Shown here: in pieces, positions 41,001 to 53,612 of the stretch
Layout of the letters: every line of letters starts with the position of its first letter
Numbering within the stretch: position 1 is the stretch's first letter
Assembly (NCBI GenBank): GCA_013397455.1
Contig: VYZB01000274.1
Location: 1,156,876-1,220,875 of the forward strand
Direction of reading: 5' to 3'
DNA from: Crotophaga sulcirostris
Taxonomy: Eukaryota > Chordata > Aves > Cuculiformes > Crotophagidae
DNA: 64,000 bases
Made by a program: the position numbers and the translations under genes
The notes under the pieces: generated by a model
The model's input: the letters and a program-made list of their open reading frames with translations, nothing else
Told to the model about the DNA's origin: nothing
Database searches by the model: none

Positions 41001-41653
41001 GGATTGTTCATATATAAGAAGGTCGTTATTGTAAAGGAGAATTCCTTGCCTAGCATTTCGGCCATTTCATTCCTTTTCTCTCTCTTGCCACCAATTCTAT
41101 CTTTATTATCTCATGAAAGATCTAAATGTTGGAGCTTTCAGAGACCTTGCAAGACATGTCTCCACCGGGTCTATTGTCTGGTAGTATGAGCCAAATCTCA
41201 GGTACAGCTGCTTTTAAAACCAGCTCAAGCATGTCCTTCCTCCTAGTGCCCTAGAAATAATAGGATTAATTGTGCTGTTAGTTGTCTGGTATCATCTTTG
41301 CCTTTTCAACCTTGGAATGACTCAATTGCTTTTATGTTAGATTAAATCTCTACAGATATTAGGGGCTTTACCATGGAAAACAGAAAGTCTGAAGTCTCTT
41401 CTTGGTGCATTAGATATCTGGAATAACGTGAATGAATCCGACTCTACTGCAAGGCCCTGCAAACATTCAGCTGGAAAAAGTCAACAACCATTTGCTTGAA
41501 AATGATGAAAATAAAAGAAAATATCAGGCTTTGCAACTGCAATGAATGAGGACAGTATTTCAAATTTATGTTTAGGTGTTACTTGTCACAGTTGTGTTCA
41601 TCTGCATTCACTGAATAAACACACATTCTGTTAGAAACTAAAACCCTTTTAAA

Positions 41654-42708
41654 ATGTACCTGCTGACGGAAGAGTTCCAGCGAATCAAGCTTGGTTTTTC
41701 CTTATTCATTACTCTTCTGTTAACTCCGCCTATTTTAACATGTCATCTTAAATGGTGCACTCTTCACAGCAAGAACCATCTTCTTCAAGGCCACTCAAAC
41801 ATCTGCTCAGGAGTTGGCCCTGGTCGAAATAAGCAAAACCAGGCACGACATTTCTCAGGATCAAAGTGAACATTTGAGTTCCCTGAAGAGACACATTTGT
41901 TCCGATTAGAAGACAATGTTGTAACTTTACAGCCATCACATTTGAGCTGCTGCAGGACAGTACCCTGGTAGGATCTTTGTAAGGCTGATATTGATCATGT
42001 TCACTCAGCGAACTGAGCCAAAGCATCTTGATTTCAATGAGCTTTACATTGGACCTTGGCTGCTGAGAACTGCCAGACCATCCAAAGCCAACCACAAGTA
42101 TCAGAAAACGACCAGCGTCGTTACCAGCACACCTCCTGATTCGCAAATGTAAGTTCGGAAAATTGTGTACCGTATCAGGCTGATGTGAAGTATTACATAG
42201 CTGAAAGAGACCAAGTGACAGGAGCAGAGCTTGGTGAGTAGATTTTTTTCAACATCGATCTGGAAGAGCAGCGTTCTTTCAGAGCTGTCAGATCCTTTAC
42301 TTACCACACTTTTCCTTAATACTTAATGACATTTTAACTGCAGAGGTATTTGTGGTCTGTCACTTCCCACCCTGGCAGAAGAAGCCCCGTCTCTTGTTAC
42401 ACCAAAGACACGGTATCGTCAATGCTGGCAGCTTTTGTTCACCATCCTGCAAATCTGAGTGGCAGTGTCCTTATCTAGATCCATTTTCACATCAGCCTGG
42501 TTTGTCCCAGAGCTACATCAAATGCAGCAACTGTAAAATTCTCCTGTTTCAGTGCTACATAACAGACTGCAAATCAGACTGCATAACAAATCTACCTACT
42601 TCAGACAGAATTTTTGCCTTCAATAAAATGTTTTTTTTTTCAATGAAAACATTGCTCAGCATACGTCTATCTTGCAGACCAGACTTGGCAAATCACGCAG
42701 CTAACTGA
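41654..42708. other. Cluster of longer ORFs, Cys-rich, unassigned
   Basis: Three larger-than-usual open frames cluster here. A 71-codon plus frame at 41654-41869 has a signal-peptide-like start (MYLLTEEFQRIKLG, then FSLFITLLLTPPILT, then C). A 132-codon minus frame spans 41748-42146. A 118-codon plus frame at 42352-42708 has nine cysteines between residues 28 and 78, including CSNC and DCKSDC. A TTG/GTGAGT donor-like site lies near 42236. The block may be an eroded pseudogene or a set of lncRNA exons, or chance in a slightly GC-richer patch. No family was recognised; the plus frames cannot be joined without several stops. Confidence 0.2.
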
Positions 42709-45514
42709 CGGGGAATGTAGGAAACACAATCATATAAATTATTTCCTCCTCCACCCCACCTCCTTCTTGTGCTTTCTGTATAATTTGTTGTCTTTTACCA
42801 AGGATTTTAATGTTTGTCTACTCATCTTCACAATTAACTAAATTAACTTGTATCATAGTAGCCAAGATCAACTGCCATTTAGTTTAAAATAACTAATTTT
42901 TTTTTTAAGATTGTCCTCAGTAAAGCTACTTTAATAGAAGTAAATTCAGTTCTCCCTCCTCTCTGCCCCTCGAAAAAGTAAAGGGAGAGAAGCATCGAGA
43001 AATAGCTGGATTGATCACACAGCCAACAATGCGGCGGGTCACTCTTTGCTTTTACTCAAAAACCTCCACAAAGTTCCTAAATTCTGATGTCAATCTTCCC
43101 AGTAGGCTGACTGTGGCTTGGAGGAGAGGGAAAGGGAAAGTCCTAAATTGAGAAAGACACCAAGAATCTCTAAGTTCAATGAAAACAATTTACATTGTTG
43201 GTCTTGGGGCTGGTTTTGGGTTTTTTCCTGTGGGAAACTTAAAATCAAAGTAAACAAGAAAAAGATAAAAAAAGGAAAAGAGATCTTTAAATATTTTATA
43301 TATGAACATACTCATAACCATTTTAAGTAAAATGTCTTTCTTTTTTTTAGTAAGAAATACATGCCGAGTCGAAACACTTCTACAGACATGAAATAGTTGT
43401 ATCAAGTTCAGATCATTAATTCCACTTTATAGGTGAGGAAATCATTATGTGCAGATTCAGTAACTCCTTTACCATCTCTGAAATGCTCTGTATAGAAATA
43501 TAAAGCTGAATCTAATCTAATGACTACCACTTTCTCTATGAATCCTTCCTCTTTTCTGAAAATGTTAAGAAGTTTGTTTCTTCCAAAGTACTTTTGTCAG
43601 TGACCATCCCTTAAGAAGCAAGAAAACTGATCACAAAGGTGATCTTGTGGAAAAGCCCGTGGCATTTATTCTATTTCATGTGTGTTACTGCTGTTTGCTG
43701 AGCAGGAACCCACTTCTAAAGTAGGAGGTATTTTTTCATGTGGCCTAGGACTCACAACAGAATCATCTGACATCACTGGGAGGGATTTGCTACTTGTTCA
43801 AAGAAGAAAATAAACCGTCCTGTCAAGAATTCATATAGTCAGATGTTCTGTCATGTTTGGGAAAATTATTTGCACCAACTACATGGCTAGTCGTGGGGAT
43901 GAAGCTCCAGGAAAGGGGAGGGTTAAGTTTATTTCCCTCTTCTTCATTTATTCTTGCTCATAATGAGCAAGTCTCACATTTGCCATTCATGCTGCCATGG
44001 GAAAAGGGATGATGTCAAGGTCACAAGAAAGTCTTGTTGTCTCCTTCTTAGTTTTCATGGGTTGTTGGCTAATTTTTGCATATACAGGTGTTTAGGCTGA
44101 AACTACAACATGAGAACTGAGAGTGAAAATGCACTAACACAGTCCTAACGTGTCCTACAGACAGAAAGCACATAGGAGATGAGGCAGATAAATTTGTTCC
44201 TTGTTACTGATAATAGGTAAGGAAAAAAACTTGGAATATCCAGATGGTGCTGGTTTCATTTGTGTCATATGCCATATGAATTTTACACTAGAAAAAATAT
44301 TTCACAGAATTTTTAGCATGAAGAAACATCAAGGCAGAAGAAGAGGGTGAAGACTAGGGGTGGTGCTAAATCCCAGGCTCTCAATTTGAGTACGCAGCAA
44401 AATAAGCCACAACTTTCATACTTATTCTTCATTTTGTCATCCCTAAAGCAGATACCTTAACATGTGCATTTGTAAATCTCTGCCACATCGCACAAACCAT
44501 ATTTTCCTCTAGGAGGAAAAATCAACCTCACATGATGCAAATGAACTACAACTTTGGATCTGCTGCTGCTAGAAAATGTTTTGACAGCACAGAGCTCAAC
44601 ATGTAAAGCACAGACCAAGCCTTTTACAGGGTAGTGATAACACTAACCAAAGCAGACATGGAGCAGCACAGTGCTCTCTAGAAGTGTGCTAATGTTTAAC
44701 AATATTCCCTTTTGGCCTGAATTGCTCCTCTCTTAAAGTTTCCATGCTATTATGCCAAACTATCTCGAATAACATGGACAGACAAGCAGCCTAGAACAGC
44801 TAAATTGGATTTCATTCCATTGATTGTTTCTTTTAATTATTTACACTTGATTAACAATCATTGTAATTTTTTGTGGCTACTATTTCAACAGTGTCATCAA
44901 AGACAACGGAATAAATGTATCTGAAGAAACAGTTGCTTCCATTAGCCACAGGAAACACAGAACCACTGCAAGAATAACTAATTACATTTATTCCTTTTTT
45001 TTCCCATTCATTGAGAAATGTTAGACATGATGTCTTCAAAATATTTATTTTACTCCTGTTCAATGAAGTCTTAAATTATATTTTCCTTTTTTTGTTCTGA
45101 AAGATGGTAATTTGTTGTCTGTCTTCACTCAACACACCGCAAGGGAAGCTTCTCTGTCTGTGATAGATGTTGCCAAATAAAGTTTTCTTAAATTATATTT
45201 TCTTCCTTAAAGTCTTATGTAGCACATTTTGTCAGAGTAAACTCTGTGCTCATCATTTTACTTTAAAAGTTATACTTCATAAACTATTCTGTAAATCTAA
45301 AACTGGATCATCAAAGGCCCCTGCTAGGAAACTCTTATGGGGAGGAAACCTATAAGTTTCTACCTCTGTGGAGGAGTCATCCCAGCTGGCTGCAGGGAAA
45401 GCAGAGATAACAGGCAGACCTGGAAAGGAATGCTCCTCTCCTGCACCAGTGATGCTCCTGTCACAGGTGCCCAAATTCACGGCTCTCATTGTTCTTCTGC
45501 TCCTACTCCTGCAG

Positions 45515-45641
45515 TGTAAAACGTGTCACGCATGCTGTACACATGACTAAGGTGCTGGCAGGAGCATAGGGGCAAGGAGCTCGCCACCGCCATCACGTAG
45601 AAACAAGGTGCCGAGCCAGATAGAACAAGGTGGAGAACAAG
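45515..45641 (+). other. Candidate non-coding exon with strong splice sites
   Basis: A long pyrimidine tract (GTTCTTCTGCTCCTACTCCTGCAG, of which 45491-45514 is the core) forms a textbook acceptor. The 127-base block ends AACAAG/GTGAGT (GT at 45642), a strong donor. The block is GC-richer than its flanks, but all three frames contain stops, so it would be a UTR or lncRNA exon. The octamer ACAAGGTG occurs three times near the donor (45603, 45625, 45635), giving tandem donor-like sites. No partner exon recognised. Confidence 0.25.
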
Positions 45642-46338
45642 GTGAGTTTGACACCCCTGTCCTATCAGAAATTATGAAGTCCTCAGGACAGATTTTCAAA
45701 ACCTGGAATGTTGTTTTCCACTCTGTAATGGTCTCTTCACATTTCTATCAGAATAAAAGGATGCTTTAATAGAAATTGCAAGTGTGTTGTTGTTTCAGTA
45801 ATGATAACATGGTGAATTGTACAGCAAAATAATTGCATAATCTGGTTCTAATACTTATGGTATTTACTGGTCTACTAAAGGAATCTCAAGGTATCTCTTC
45901 TCAGGGACTATTGAATCATTTTTACGAGCATAGCAGTTTTAAACCTCAAAATCACTCCTTACAAGTGCAAATGAGATGTAGCTAATGTTGCCATATTCTG
46001 TTTCCTTATTCTGCTGAGAATTCAATCCATAAAATCACTTTACCAAATGTTTTATGGCACCCTAGGACCAGTTTTAGCAAGCAGCAGAAAAACTGGCATG
46101 CAAGGAAGGTTCGCAGCAAATAACTAAGCCTTCTTTCATGTTAGTCAGAAGAATTTATTTCAAGAATTAAAATGAAATGTGAATATATTGATGGTTGTCC
46201 ATGTGTTGAGTTTTTTTGAGAAGGATAAGAGAAAACAGGAGCTAAAGAGAGGGACTGACTTAAAGTCCTTCTCTCCCTTAGAATTTTTAGCCTTATGAAA
46301 AATTGCAATGGTTCCATAGACAAAAAAAAAAGCCTATA

Positions 46339-46506
46339 AGATCATAGAATCATAGAATAACAAGTTGGAAGGAACCTCAAGGATCACCTGGTCCAACATT
46401 TTTTGGCAAAAGCGTAGTCTAGACAAGATGGCCCAGCACCCTGTCCAGCTGAATCTTAAAAAGTGTCCAGTGTTGAGAAATCCACCATTGCCCTAGGGAG
46501 ATCATT
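46339..46506 (-). mobile_element. CR1 LINE 3' end, antisense
   Basis: It starts with intact reverse-complement octamers ('atcatagaatcatagaataa') and continues 'agttggaaggaacctcaagg', 'ggtccaacattttttggcaa', 'agcgtagtctagacaagatg', 'gcccagcaccctgtccagc' and 'aagtgtccagtgttgagaaa'. The middle phrases differ from the other copies in the window, so it is a different CR1 subfamily. It is truncated after about 168 bp with no coding part. Confidence 0.93.
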
Positions 46507-48734
46507 ACAAAACATTTATAATATTTCAGGTCCATGCCACTAAGAAGAAGTGATCTAAACATGTAATTGAATGTTACCACTTTTCCAGTTTACAAATAGG
46601 GATCTAAGAGCTAATGACAGAAAGCTGGGCAGGTAAACTGATCAATTAAAGTCCTTTCTACTGAGTCCTACTTCAGTTTCACCCACAGAAAGAATTATAT
46701 TCTGCCTGCCTTACATGAAGTTATCTGTGGAGAGATGTAGTTAAACAAACATGAGTTATAAACACACTGAAGAATTCAAGGCATTCAAATCCACATTACA
46801 TCCACAGCATACACAAAATCCAGCTCAGTATTTGCATAAACAGTCACTTGTCTGGTGTAACTCATGACCCAGGTTCTTTTGATGGAAAGTTAGAGTGTTT
46901 TTTTAATGAAAAGTTCTCAAGTGCACAATAAATTATGCATGTAGTCTCAAAACGGAGGTTAAAACCAGTACTATTTTGGCTGTTATCATCTGTTGTATCT
47001 GAATTTTCATTAGGCTTTTCAACATATATTAACACTATTAGGACTAGAATACATAACCAGTTTCTTAAGCACCTTCTATTACCGTACCAAAATCAAGAAT
47101 GCACTATTTTTAATGTATTAAAGGCTCTTTATCTTTCTTATACCTCAGAAACATCACACAAGAGAGACTTTCATGTGGACAAAGTAATTCCTACAAGCTA
47201 TAAGAATATAACCTCAACAGTAGAAGGAGATGTAAGTAAGGAGTGAAAGATTTCTTTGCATGATTTTTGCATTCCCTTCTCTCAGAATTTTCAAGCTTAT
47301 TTCTCAAATTCATAAATATACATTTAAGGTTAACAAAAAGCCTAAAGATTTCACTGGATCACATCATGCAACCAGCAGCCACTTTGAGACACGTTTCCTT
47401 CCTTCAGACTGCATGAGCAGATTTTTTCTGTTCGCCAAGGGCAATCCAGTCCTTCCAGCCTTGTTATTTTGTCCCTTCCAGAAGTTATTCCCCTTAGCAA
47501 TTGCAAATGCAAAAATGCAGGAAAAATTTCAAGAAAGTTTCTACTTGCTTCTTTGTGTTTTATCCGTTACTTATTAAAATAAAAATCACTTAAAAATTAG
47601 AATATAACACCCAGGCTAAGAATGTGTAATTATGGGAGGTCTTTATGGGTAATTTCTTCAAGAAACACAAAAGCACCAATATGTTGTAAAGATTCCATTG
47701 CAATTGCTACTAGCCATTTTAGGTGAGCCTGTGTTTCCCTCACACAATATTTCTACTGAAAAAGACAATTATAAAGTCATCTAGAGGAAAGATATGAAAG
47801 CAATATAATGGAAAAACCATAGACAAAACACTTTAAGTACAAAATGCAAGAATCAAACTGGCAGTGGAATGTTGAGTGTAATAGTAGTTAAATTGCTTTT
47901 ATGCACTTTTGGAAATATTAAAACTTAGTTGCATTTTTTTGCTGTCCCATTTATTCACTGGTGCTACAATGTGTTCCGTAAGATTTGAGGATGCTCACAA
48001 CTGGCTGAAGACATTCTTCAAGCCCTGGAAGAGTGCTGCCTGGTAACATCCAGGAGAGTTTTTCTCTGAAAAAGTGATTTGCCTTCTGTTCCCAGCTATA
48101 AATCTTCACTCTGAGAAAAGAAGCTGAATCTCACTGAGTCTGGAAGACTATTTACTAAGACTTTTTCAAAGCTGGTCTAGTTTTCAGTTGTCCTGCCCCA
48201 AACTGGAGTTTTTAAGGTCTCAGCACAGGGTTATGCTTTTGCTGCCAAAACATCCCAGACTGATTTATCCCATTTCTCCACCCAGTCACAAAAGGAGGAA
48301 CAGGGCCACTGTTAGCACACCTGTCTCTCTCCCCTCTCTCACCGCTCACTCCCTAACTGGTTTGCAGTGTCAGAGCTAGAGCAGCTCTCTGGCACACAGC
48401 ATCCACTAACACACGGGTTGGTAGCTTCTGGGTCCAGTGGGTGCTGATTCCAACTAACCAGTAGCCCCACCAAATACATGCCAGGCTACCACAGACAGCA
48501 GTTAAAAGATAATCAATCTCTTTCCAGTACTGAAGTGAATTCACCAGGATCAGAACTGACATCAAGATGGGAGGGTGTTATTTTTATAACAGAAACTCAG
48601 AAGCCCCAGGTGCAGGAACAAAGATGTAGTTTATTATAGTAGGAATTCCTCATCTTAGTCTTATGCCTGAGTCTTATTTTACTTGTGCCTCAATGGTCTG
48701 CTCTTCTATGAGTATATGAGCTTTGGAAGAGGGG
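46507..48734. other. Unique sequence, GC-richer at its right end
   Basis: Open frames at 46935-47246 (103 codons) and 47260-47577 (105 codons), both plus strand, have no recognisable domain. The stretch 48190-48640 is GC-richer, with several CACACAGCA/ACACACGG-like runs and a 'gatgtagtttattatag' segment that resembles the reversed polyadenylation region of an LTR. I could not find paired ends, so I do not call an LTR. Confidence 0.4.
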
Positions 48735-49078
48735 GCAGGCATCCCAGGAGGACTACAAGGATGAGGTGAGATCATGTAGAGAGAAAATTAGAAGAGCTGA
48801 AGCCCAACTAGAAATTCAGCCAAACACTTTGATGAAAGGTAATAAAAATGTTTCTTCAAATATATTAACAACAATAGGAGGACCAAGGAGAATCTCCCTC
48901 CTCTACTGGATGCAGGGGGAACAGTAGTATTGAGGAATGAGGACAAGGCTGAGGTACTTAACGCCTTCTTTGCCTCCGCCTTTAATAGTAAGGTAGGGTG
49001 TTCTCTGGATATTCAACCTCTTGAACCAGAAGACAGTGAGGGTGATGCTCCAACGACCGAAGAGGATTTGGTTAGACT
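48735..49078 (+). mobile_element. CR1 LINE ORF2 internal fragment, sense
   Basis: This corresponds to the CR1 ORF2 linker between endonuclease and reverse transcriptase. Translated pieces include DYKDEVRSCREKIRRAEAQ (about 48753-48810) and, after frame changes, LLDAGGTVVLRNEDKAEVLN, AFFASAFNSKVGC and TTEEDLVRL. It stops at the beginning of the RT domain near 49078 and continues as unrelated AT-rich sequence. It therefore lacks the whole RT, C-terminus and 3' end, unlike a normal 5'-truncated insertion. The part from 48930 is an open frame of about 50 CR1 codons. Confidence 0.88.
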
Positions 49079-52000
49079 ATATTGGCCAATTAGACATACA
49101 TATTATCTAATTCTGCATTCAATTTTGTCAAAGTTTGATGAGTTTTCTTTTAGAGGTGGAATTTTCAGAGTTTATGCAGGAGTACAGTATTAAGTTATGA
49201 CCACAGCCGCTTTTCTTTTGATAAATAACTTAAAAGTTTGTATATCTGCTTCACAAAAACAGGTAGGCATCATGCAGACCTAGAGTAGTTCGTTTGCTGA
49301 GCAAATACTAGGAGACTGCTAAGAAGTCTGAGCTGAAAAAGCGCTGTCTTTTAACTCATCTCGTCATCTTTCTGTTGATTCAGTTTATGGTTTATTCATT
49401 TATTATCATTTGTAGATTCATATTCAGTGGTTCCACCAAAGTAAAATTATGTTCTGACAATGAGAATTGTGAACTATTACTATCACTGTTAATGAAGAAT
49501 AAATAAAGTTGTGACCTTACTAAATTCAGAGATGTGGGAAAATACTTTTACCTAGTAAATTATGTGACTCCAAGTGCTGCTAATTGCTGTTTGATGTAAT
49601 TATACAATTAAAGGTGTCTGAGAACAATGGGAAATAGGTTGATGACTCATTTACTAGATTGAGTATAAGGACTATATCGTAACAAACAAAAGTGAAAAAG
49701 TGTTGAACCATGTCATAGGGCAGACTTTACATTCTCTGACAGAATAAATCAGGCTCTAGCTATGTGACCTAGTGCAAGTTACTGTGGTCTTGTAGTAATA
49801 AATGGTGGCAGATGGAAACATATATAATTTAAAAGTTACAGATGAAGACTTTTTGGCTCATTTCCATACTCACAAGATTTTTAATACTCTGATAAAAATA
49901 CTCCGCCAACAGACACAAATTCTTCTTACCAATGTGCCTTCCCAGTAGTGAAAAACAGGAAATTAGTATATTCATACTTGAAAACTAAAGACTTAATTCA
50001 GCAATGACTTTAAGGCTTTCTGTAGGCTTAATAGTAATCAAGTCGATCAAAACTTTACACTGCTAGTTGGATGCTTGAATGCTTCTTCTAAACACCCATT
50101 TAATTCTTGCATGGAGTTGTGTAGATCATGTATCCTTTAAGCTCTTCAATCTGCAAAGGAACAGGAATTCCTCACTGAGCTATATCAAACTTAATTGGTT
50201 TTTAGTAACATCAGGAGTTTCTCTGGTTTGATGATGGCACAATTCCATTGATTTCAAGGGTGCTATGCAAGGTGAAAATCTGGCCCATATCGGAAAAAGC
50301 AGCAGGAAATCTGTCTAGAGGTATCTGTCTGTGATGAAGGTAATTGGACTGCAATTCATGTTTCATGATATGTGTTGTGTGTGCAGCAACATCGAAAAAA
50401 GTTCTTTCTTTATGCTCTACTAGTCCACATCACCCTTGTTGCTCTTGATGGAGCCACCACGAAAGTGATGCTGGTAAAGATAATAACAATGAAGGATCTC
50501 TCCTTAGCTGGGAACCCTGAGACTTCCCTGATAGACTCAGCAGAAACACCATAGGTGGAGAGTGGTTAGCAGGGCAATGAAACCTGGATAGCTTCAGAAC
50601 AAAGCAACTGTGATAATGAAATGATCTTTCAGGAGACAGTAACAAGTACTCCAGGAACTGGTATATCTACACCAAAAAGTAATAAAAAGTAACTCACTAA
50701 GTAATTCACTACCTATCCAAAGTGACTTCCTAGTGGTAATATTGTGGTGATTAGTACTGTGTACTCTGTGTGTGTGTGTGTAAGCACATATATACTTGTT
50801 TTTACTGACAGTAGTTTTGTCGTAATTTATAATAAAAAAATTCTTAAAATCCTAGATCGCCATGTCCTCCTGTATTGCAGAATCTTAAGAACCACAAAGT
50901 CAATGTTTTTTGCATGCCTGCACTCCAAAGTATAAAACCATATTGCTTCTGTAGTGTTCCCTTGGACATCATCTAACCCTCTCTGTAATCTAAAACAAAA
51001 GTAATGGGGTTGGAGAAAAGTCCCTCAGCCTCTACCAAGTGTTATACTGCAGTCTTGCCTCCATGTTCATCAAAACTAATGATGAAGTCAATAGTCTTCA
51101 AAACTGAAGAATTATAAAAATTCAGAAATTAAAATAATAAGAGTATAAGGTCTGGGAGCTATCTGTTGACTGCAACCAAGTTGGGGTTTTTTGAGTTGTT
51201 CTTCTCCTGAATCAGAATAAACTGACTAGGCAATTTCCTGCCATTTGGATTGCTGAGCTGGGTTCAAGAATTAAAAAAAAAGCTACATGAATGGATATTC
51301 CGCATTTCTTATACTCCCCAGAGTAATGGAGGCATGCTTTTTCTTCACTTAGTTTTCTTTTTTGTTTTCTGAAAGAAGCTGTCCTTGCAGTGGCCCCACT
51401 GAGTTTCTTGTGCACACCCTACCTTTTCATTGGCAGATGACTATGAGACAGTGAAGAAAATTAACTCTATCCTAGATGAACCCAGGACATATCCATTGTC
51501 AAAGTCCAACCCTTTAATTCTGTACTAATCCCACTTGTGTTTTCAAGTGAATGAACATGCGTCTTGACCAAATTCAACTCTTGTTGAATCTAGTGAAAAG
51601 ATGCCCTTTGGTTTCTATAATTCTTACCTTGTGCTATCATTAACCCTTCCTTTTCTCTGAGCTAGTCTTATATCAAAAAAATGTGGAAGATGTCAAGGCA
51701 TTTTCTAGAGGTACCCTAATAACACCATTAGTTAGTAACAAGTTGAAGATCTCAGAAAGGATCAGTACAAAATATAACCTTTACATAGTGCATAACTTTG
51801 ATTTGAAACTGGTTATTGCAGCTGGTAGCAGTGTTTTTCAATGTGACTTCCACAGATAAGCACAAAGAAGAAAAGAACAGAATCTGTTCATAGTATTCAC
51901 AGTGCCAAAAAAAGTCTATCAATCAATAAGTGGATGGCAATGTCTGTTAGCACAAGCCTTGCAGAATCAAAAATGCTTTTATGGTTACCAGTGATGTGTG

Positions 52001-53539
52001 AGAAAAGAAATAGATATCTCACAAAATATTATAAATAATTTTGTTGTTGTTCAAAGGAAGAGTGACTTGGCATGAGTGAGATATAGATCCAGCTTGTAGT
52101 TTCACTCCTAGCATTCAATCACCAAGAGATCAGCTTTATGAAAGTAACTAATAAACTAATAATTAATTATAGCGGTCTACACAACATCTGCTTTGCAACT
52201 GCCCTGCAGGCAAATGTTCCACATCCCACACAGCCACTGTGTAGTACTGAACATGCTCACTTCAGGATAGACTGCAAACATGGCTTTCTCACCCAGGAAG
52301 ACTGGTTCATTGCCATAAATTGTTACAGTACAAGTTGTATTTGATAACCTACATATCATTCCCAGATCTGAAATCCATTGAAACTATTGGGGATTTTGTC
52401 TCAGTAGTCTTTGGACCGCCATTAATACAGTTCACATCCATGCACTCACACCTTCTGATGAGTCTGTATACAAGGAGAAAGAAGCCAAAACTAAACAATG
52501 TCTCAGTTTCTCATCATTTTCTTTAAGTACCCGTTTCTAATTTGCAGAATAAGATGTTGCTTTATATGCTTGTCAGTAGCACCTGTCAAAGTATTAGGTG
52601 ATATGGATAGCCCTTACATTAGGAAAATAGATTATGTTGCTTTCCTTAGTGCCTTCAAACATCATAGTCAGTTACATCAGAGCTCGCAAAGTCACTGAAA
52701 TTCATGTCCTAAGATATAGCCTTGCTAATAAACCTGTTCAAATGGATATAGGAGCGAAGAGTGGCATGTGCTTGTGTTGGTGACAGAATTTTATATTTAC
52801 AATAACTGCTTGTAAAAATAAATCTTGTTTATAAAATTCAATCTTCTGTTGATTATTATATTTTTGATGATTGTAGTAGTCACAAGATGTTACAATACAA
52901 CAAAAAACCTTCGAAAGCTGTTTCTTATGCTTGTTTAAATGGAAAAAAAGAACTCAGGATCAGTCCAGGAAACTTAGCCAAAGCAAAGAGACTCCATAGA
53001 GCTCAGAGGTAGAATTACATAAGGAACAGAATCTATGGACACTTTTGTTCAAGGGGAAATATGTTGGACATGGTTTTCCAGATGGATTCAGTTACTCATC
53101 TATGTCATAATCTCTGTCCATCCTCAGTGAGACCAGTTCTTCAGACAAGTTCAGGCAGCCTGTTCTCACGGTTTTAATGAGAGCCACGGTCTCTGTCTGT
53201 CTTCCCTGGTAGATAGGTAGGAAAAGACTCTCTTATCTGCATAAATGTCAGGCTTAGGCTCCAAAATGACTCCAGTCTTTCTTGTGTCATTAAGAAAAGT
53301 AAATTTAACGTTGTTTCTGGCATTTCAGAATAAGAAACTGTAGCAGTAATACAAAGCTCATTGCAAACTCTAGTCTATGTTGCAGCAAAGTGCAAACAAA
53401 TTAAAAGCTGAAAAAGGGCTTTATTTCAAGCATCATTGAACTGCTCAAGTGACCTAGAGATCTCTGTCTCTGGTGATATTCACTCTAGGCGATACTCAGG
53501 CACTGTGCAAAAAGACAGCATGCAAGTCTTATCAAGACT
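49079..53539. other. Unique AT-rich sequence, no gene seen
   Basis: It contains a short (TG)n run at 50767-50781. Open frames are at most 71 codons with no recognisable motif. Confidence 0.55.
50767..50781 (+). repeat. (TG)7 dinucleotide repeat
   Basis: Uninterrupted TG run; no other feature attached to it. Confidence 0.9.
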
Positions 53540-53612
53540 TCATAGAACCATAGAACTGTAGAAAGTTTTGTTTTGGAACGGACCTTAAAGATCATCTAGT
53601 TCCAGCTTCCAG
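53540..53612 (-). mobile_element. CR1 LINE 3' tail, antisense, very short
   Basis: 'catagaaccatagaactgta' followed by 'ttggaacggaccttaaagat' and 'catctagttccagc' is the reverse complement of the last ~70 bases of CR1. Only the 3' tail is present, an extreme 5' truncation. Confidence 0.88.

Larger units (their letters stand above)
37370..46338. other. Mostly unique sequence with two blocks worth noting
   Basis: No confident gene. A small 8-bp tandem (AATGTAAC x3) lies at 38053-38076. A cluster of longer overlapping open frames at 41654-42708 and an exon-like block at 45515-45641 are listed separately. The rest is AT-rich with chance-size frames. Confidence 0.5.
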
